This document shows, piece by piece, positions 60,029 to 64,000 of a stretch of DNA of 64,000 nt. A program made the position numbers and the translations under genes. The notes under the pieces are model-generated. The model did not search any database. It was not told the DNA's origin and saw only the letters and a list, made by a program, of their open reading frames with translations. Positions within the stretch are counted from its first letter, which is position 1, and every line of letters starts with the position of its first letter. Origin of the DNA: Sphingobacterium corticibacter (GTDB lineage: Bacteria; Bacteroidota; Bacteroidia; Sphingobacteriales; Sphingobacteriaceae); NCBI RefSeq assembly GCF_003076635.1, contig NZ_QDKG01000001.1, forward strand, positions 248,001-312,000, read 5' to 3'.

Positions 60029-61498
60029 TTATAATTCGATTTTGGCTTCTGCTCGTGTTTCCTCTAAAATCTGATTCAGTTCTGCTTCGACATCTGAAAC
60101 TTCACCTAGCATGGTGATCGCTGTTTTACGAGAAAGTAGCTTAGCGTTAACCAGTGATGTGACGTTGCCGATCAACTCTTGTTTATTGACTGGTAGAGCA
60201 TCTTTAAAATTGATTGCTGGGTTGACATTCTTCATTTCGCTAAGTTCTGCAGTAGAAAAACTGATCAACATTTTTTTGATAACATTGATCCGGCGAACAA
60301 GCATCTCATGCAGTCGCTTTTGCGCTTTGTTTCCTTTCAATTGCGGCCCCATAAAAAGGAGACGTAGCGCAATGCCGGACGTTCCGTTGCTCATTAGCTG
60401 CGACATGGTATTGAAACTAATATCTGGAGTGTTGGTGATATCGAATTGTTCTTGCTTCAACTTCTCAAACTCCATTTTCTTTGATTCAACCATCGCGTCC
60501 GGCTGCGCAAAGGAAACACTACCGCGACCGCCGTCCGAAGTTCCTTTAACCTGAATAACTTTTGCAACCTCACCTTTGGATGGCAGGCTTTCTGCTTCAC
60601 CTTCGACAACCATAGCCGGATCGCCGTAGTAATCATTAGTATCGGCAATATTTGAAAAGTTTGTCTCTTCACGATTCGATAATGGTTGAGTGTCTGACCA
60701 CTCTGGACGTGGTTGTGAGTGATAGATCAATGCTAGAAATCCATAACCTTCCCTAACTACGGATTCCCAAGACTCCCCATCTTGTTGTCTACCAAAAATG
60801 ATCGTTTCTCCGGTGTAAAAATCGAAATGGAGGGTTTTCAGGTCAGTGATAATATTTGTTCTTTCATATTTACGCCCCAAACCGACAAATTCATTATGTT
60901 CGTTCCACACAGGGAAGATATCATCGCCGTTCTCTTTACAAAGAAGCAGCATTCCAGGCTTTCTGGTACTCCCCTCCAACATAGTTCCGTCCCAATAGTC
61001 CTCACTTGTATAGTCATACCACAACTCCGCGCAATGTGTTTCGATCATTCGGCGCTCAACAATATCCTCTGTTTTAAATGAAAGCTTGTTATCATCCCAA
61101 ACCTTTTTGATCAGCTCGAAAAACTCATTTTCTTTTTCGTTTTTTCCGGTAAAGTCCAATGTGATACTTGCTCCACACTCAAAGAAAACCGCCGATTGAA
61201 CGATCTGCTTTTGCCTAGCTAGCTGAAGCCGGTTTACTTCGACTTCGTCATACTGTACTGATGATTTTGTCTCTTGAGTGATACTATCTGTATACTCTTC
61301 TCCTTCGATCTCAAGCTTTCGCTTCTCTCTGACGGATGGATCATTTACATCGTGGTGATACGGATCATATTGTCGAATAGCGTCAGTGATAGAGATTGTT
61401 TTGGTACCAAGTTTGATTTTCTTTTCCAATTTGCTTACGACTTCATACAACGTGTTGTAGTCGCCGTCCACCAATTCTTTTAATTCTTCTGTTGTCAT
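60029..61498 (-). CDS. Portal protein (SPP1 gp6-like)
   Basis: 489 aa. Long alpha/beta protein with acidic start; patterns RMIETHCAELWYDY, NEFVGLGRKYER, SFNTMSQLMSNGTSGIALRLLFMG (the helix that lines the channel) and KNVNPAINFKDALPVNKQE. Its place after the large terminase supports the call. Overlaps the TerL stop by 4 nt (ATGA). Ring through which DNA enters the head. Confidence 0.85.
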   Translation of the reverse strand: MTTEELKELVDGDYNTLYEVVSKLEKKIKLGTKTISITDAIRQYDPYHHDVNDPSVREKRKLEIEGEEYTDSITQETKSSVQYDEVEVNRLQLARQKQIVQSAVFFECGASITLDFTGKNEKENEFFELIKKVWDDNKLSFKTEDIVERRMIETHCAELWYDYTSEDYWDGTMLEGSTRKPGMLLLCKENGDDIFPVWNEHNEFVGLGRKYERTNIITDLKTLHFDFYTGETIIFGRQQDGESWESVVREGYGFLALIYHSQPRPEWSDTQPLSNREETNFSNIADTNDYYGDPAMVVEGEAESLPSKGEVAKVIQVKGTSDGGRGSVSFAQPDAMVESKKMEFEKLKQEQFDITNTPDISFNTMSQLMSNGTSGIALRLLFMGPQLKGNKAQKRLHEMLVRRINVIKKMLISFSTAELSEMKNVNPAINFKDALPVNKQELIGNVTSLVNAKLLSRKTAITMLGEVSDVEAELNQILEETRAEAKIEL

Positions 61499-62922
61499 CG
61501 TCTTACCCTTCGTTTAGGAGTTCTAATTGATTGCATAGCCTGTTTAGTTTTCTTCGCAGCATTCGGATCGTTTTTCGTCAAAAAGTCGAAAGCATAACGA
61601 ATCGCATCTATCGCGTGATTCCATTTGTCGATCGGTATTCCTGCCTTTTTATCATTCCAGATGTAGTTTTTGAGTTCGGTTCGCACGTTTCGGCTTCGCG
61701 GAGTGTAGACGATTGTGTAATCAGCCATCTTTAATAGCGAAGCGGAAACAGAACCAGGCGCTTTCCAACATGGCTTTATGTTGATCTTTCCCAGTTTTTC
61801 AATATCCTTGATTAGCCGATCCTCCGCGCTATCGCCGACAATTAGATCGTTTGATTTTAGTATTCGCGATTTGTTGAGCGCGATAATCTCCTCGGTGCCG
61901 AGTTGCTTGGTGTCATAGTATTCCTCATCTACATAGATGCGTTTTTTCTTCGTGTCGACAGCAACGCGCATAAGCGTATCCGGATCGACGGAGAAACCAT
62001 AATCTTGACCATAGCAGTAGGGGAGGTACTCGTTGAATTCACCTTCTTCTTGTTTCGGAAGAATAACACCTTCTTTAATATCTGCCCATCGACCTATAAC
62101 CACATTGGCATACTTAGTCATCTGGTACTTGGAGCGATCGAAATTGCCCTGTGCATCAGTAGCCTCCTTTATGCTTTCTTGTTTGATCTGTTCGATACGC
62201 TCAAGGAAGTTGGTAGATAGGTTTTCGATGTTATCTAGGTAGGAGGTGTGGATGTGCAGCACGTTTGGATGCGTGGAAATTTGAACATCTACGCCATCAA
62301 TTGTTTCGACTCGGTGCGTGTCTTTGATATACTGTTCATACACGAAGTGGGAATCGTCGGTCGGGTTCATAATCAGGATAATCCTGTTTTGGATTCCCTT
62401 TTGACGGATCGAGAGCATAAGCTTTTCGTAGCTTTCAAAATCCGTCCATTCCTCCATCTCATCTCCAACGAAAGTCGTTAGACCTTGAATTGATTTCAGC
62501 TTGGCCGTTTGGTTTCCGGATCCGGTTTTGATACCGCGGAACATAATCGGAACGCCCGACCTTTTGTTGATGACATTGTTTTTCTTGACCGTGAAAAACT
62601 TAGTCGTACCTTCCAGATCGATCTTCTCCTGAAATTCCGGAATAACAGAATCAGCAGCCGAAGCCATCGTATAACGAGAGAAAAGAATGCTGTGACCTTT
62701 CTCAAAACTCAATCTTTCAAGGAACAGGGAGCCGTTGAACGACTTTCCGCTACCACGGCCACCGGTAATGAGGATGATGAATTTCTTCTTATCCTCATAA
62801 AGCGGTATAAATGGAGATGCAATTTTTATTTTAGGGCGCGTTCGACCTACACGCCGTTTACTCGCCGTCGAAATCTTCTTCGATCTCTGTATCGTCTGAA
62901 TCTTCGCCCTGGTTGTTTGCAT
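61495..62922 (-). CDS. terL: Terminase large subunit (PBSX type)
   Basis: 475 aa. Walker A LITGGRGSGKSFNGS (about 52-66), Walker B TTFVGDEMEEW, then the RNase H-like nuclease: CYGQDYGFSVDPD, IYVDEEYYDT, IVGDSAEDRLI and DKWNHAIDAIRYAF. Packages and cuts DNA. The N-terminus is Lys/Arg-rich and overlaps the small subunit gene by 65 nt. Confidence 0.95.
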   Translation of the reverse strand: MQTTRAKIQTIQRSKKISTASKRRVGRTRPKIKIASPFIPLYEDKKKFIILITGGRGSGKSFNGSLFLERLSFEKGHSILFSRYTMASAADSVIPEFQEKIDLEGTTKFFTVKKNNVINKRSGVPIMFRGIKTGSGNQTAKLKSIQGLTTFVGDEMEEWTDFESYEKLMLSIRQKGIQNRIILIMNPTDDSHFVYEQYIKDTHRVETIDGVDVQISTHPNVLHIHTSYLDNIENLSTNFLERIEQIKQESIKEATDAQGNFDRSKYQMTKYANVVIGRWADIKEGVILPKQEEGEFNEYLPYCYGQDYGFSVDPDTLMRVAVDTKKKRIYVDEEYYDTKQLGTEEIIALNKSRILKSNDLIVGDSAEDRLIKDIEKLGKINIKPCWKAPGSVSASLLKMADYTIVYTPRSRNVRTELKNYIWNDKKAGIPIDKWNHAIDAIRYAFDFLTKNDPNAAKKTKQAMQSIRTPKRRVRR

Positions 62923-63391
62923 CTAACCAACTATCTATTGAAATACTTCCATTCATGTTTATATCTTGCTCCATTTGCATTTTGGTAGCAATGTTCCACA
63001 TTTCAGGCTTTTTATGTTTCAGCCAAGCCATCGCTGCGCCGGTATCTGGAGGAAGTTCCGTTTCGGTTTCTTGAACTACTTCGACGTTCTGATATTCGCC
63101 ATCTTCGTTAGGCATAACCACCCATTTGCGAACGGTTGTCTTAACCTTCAATCCGGTTGCCCGTTTGAATAGGGAGTTCTCAACTAGCACTTCCAGTGGT
63201 TGCCGACCCTTTTTAAGAGCTTGATATAATTGAGGATTAGCGGATTTAAGTCTCGAAAAATGTTCTGCTGAAAGGTCAAGCAATTCTGCTATCTGACGAT
63301 CATCATAACCATCCCTTGCCCATCCCTCAATCTGTAGCAGAAACATGGCGTCAGTATAATCATGTTTAGGATCTCTGCCTTTTTTTGCCAT
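62858..63391 (-). CDS. terS: Terminase small subunit
   Basis: 177 aa. N-terminal helix-turn-helix (IEGWARDGYDDRQIAELLDLS, SRLKSANPQLYQALKKGR) and LFKRATGLKVKTTVRKWV, LKHKKPEMWN, acidic C-terminus. Recognises phage DNA for packaging. Confidence 0.88.
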   Translation of the reverse strand: MAKKGRDPKHDYTDAMFLLQIEGWARDGYDDRQIAELLDLSAEHFSRLKSANPQLYQALKKGRQPLEVLVENSLFKRATGLKVKTTVRKWVVMPNEDGEYQNVEVVQETETELPPDTGAAMAWLKHKKPEMWNIATKMQMEQDINMNGSISIDSWLDANNQGEDSDDTEIEEDFDGE

Positions 63392-63442
63392 ATTCTGTAT
63401 CTATTTATATTTAGTTATATTTTGCCCACACGGTGGAGACAG

Positions 63443-64000
63443 TTAATAGACGATTTCTACCATGTCGTCCAACGTCTCTCCTTGAATGATGTTATCAGTG
63501 GGATTGAAATTGAAGCGGTGCATAAACTGCTCTTTTGCTTTCGCTGATTTAAACAATAATGTCACATACGTTTCGCGATCTGCCATATCATCAATTGCCT
63601 TTTCTCGGACAGCCTCTTTTTTCGATTGGATGTCCTGCTTCTTCTCGGCTGCGGACTTGACCTTTTCAAGCTCGCGCATTGTTTCAAATGGATCTACGTC
63701 GTCGGCGATATCAGTAGAAGATGGCAATTCGATACCGGCTAGCTGTAAGTCAAATGTATCTAATCCTGCAAGATCGTAGTCTATATCGGTGATCATCCGT
63801 GCAAGTAGATCGCTATCCGTTTCGCCTTGTGCGCTTTTGTTGTTTAAGAATAGGTTTTGCTCTTTCTCTTCTTTTATGGATAGACTGACCTTTTCGACCG
63901 TTAGCACGTAGTCGTTTTTGTTATCGTCTGAATAGTTGTGGAGTTCGTCTAGGATCTTAACCTTTTGGTGACCGCCTACAATATTTCCAGTCTTTTCGTT
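63443..64000 (-). CDS. ParB-like nuclease-domain protein, N-terminus outside window
   Basis: Open to the window edge (186 codons seen, counting the stop; 5' end missing). Begins NEKTGNIVGGHQKVKILDEL, the GGH-x-x ParB/Srx-type motif, then VEKVSLSIKEEKEQNLFLNN and a helical acidic part. Phage ParB-like proteins next to terminases often belong to DNA-modification or packaging sets. Partner genes would lie beyond 64000. Confidence 0.75.
   Translation of the reverse strand, partial: NEKTGNIVGGHQKVKILDELHNYSDDNKNDYVLTVEKVSLSIKEEKEQNLFLNNKSAQGETDSDLLARMITDIDYDLAGLDTFDLQLAGIELPSSTDIADDVDPFETMRELEKVKSAAEKKQDIQSKKEAVREKAIDDMADRETYVTLLFKSAKAKEQFMHRFNFNPTDNIIQGETLDDMVEIVY

Larger units (their letters stand above)
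14420..64000. mobile_element. Prophage, left end at the tRNA 3' end; right end outside window
   Basis: An integrase immediately follows the tRNA. After it come a repressor switch, a replication and recombination module, accessory genes, lysis genes, and a full tail, head, portal and terminase set reading leftwards. No second copy of the tRNA 3' end was found in the window, so attR lies beyond 64000. The exact left junction is inferred, within the tRNA T-arm and acceptor region. Gene content suggests a temperate phage with a long non-contractile tail. Confidence 0.9.

Noticed and set aside
64000..64000. Right attachment site of the prophage
   Set aside because: No copy of the tRNA 3' end is present after the integrase; the late operon continues past the window edge.

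Overview
The window comes from a member of the Bacteroidota, most likely the Sphingobacteriaceae (Sphingobacterium/Pedobacter type). Evidence: an outer-membrane TonB-dependent beta-barrel protein with a carboxypeptidase-like N-terminal domain, a DUF1080 lipoprotein, a single LptF/G-type permease, a fused RibBA, repeated Bacteroidota-type promoter boxes (TAnnTTTG with an upstream TTTG), and mostly poor Shine-Dalgarno sequences. No database search was possible; family names come from motifs read by eye.

Host chromosome, 1-14438. Partial fabH (minus) diverges from clpS. Then come an outer-membrane transporter-like barrel, a DUF1080 lipoprotein, a YjjG-type HAD nucleotidase (minus), a two-component system (histidine kinase plus OmpR-type regulator), a small TPR-like membrane protein, hemE, hemJ (both heme synthesis, separated by a perfect 19-bp inverted repeat) and a small outer-membrane barrel. 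On the minus strand follow a succinate-semialdehyde-type dehydrogenase, ribBA, an LPS-export permease and a START-like protein. The block ends with a tRNA carrying a CAT anticodon.

Prophage, from the tRNA 3' end to beyond 64000. A tyrosine integrase lies next to the tRNA. It is followed by a lysogeny switch (XRE regulator, S24-type repressor, helically phased operator-like repeats) and a rightward early module of about 10 kb: ERF annealing protein, RecB-like nuclease, DEDDh exonuclease, DUF3127, MazG-like protein, replication proteins, HNH and VRR-NUC nucleases, PcfK and PcfJ. Most of the 28.4-36.6 kb stretch is accessory: an HTH-ImmA/IrrE protease with a P63C-domain partner, a stand-alone LuxR-type HTH, an SRAP protein, small unknowns, and a lipoprotein with an HEFWH zinc motif. 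From the right edge leftwards runs the late module: ParB-like protein, TerS, TerL, portal, scaffold, decoration, capsid, connectors, tail tube, frameshifted tail chaperone, tape measure, distal tail, tail tip, then amidase, holin-like protein and a one-piece spanin. Siphovirus-like morphology is inferred from the long tape measure and tail tube genes. The right attachment site is not in the window.

The most unusual part is an accessory block of about 5 kb (55.1-60.0 kb) inserted between portal and scaffold. It holds a highly structured ~315-nt RNA with its own consensus promoter and terminator, a small regulator and nuclease-like operon, a gene that needs a -1 shift at A-AAA-AAG, and several unknown membrane proteins. 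A second autonomous cassette (two lipoproteins with their own promoter box and terminator) sits inside the tail operon at 49.7-50.6 kb.
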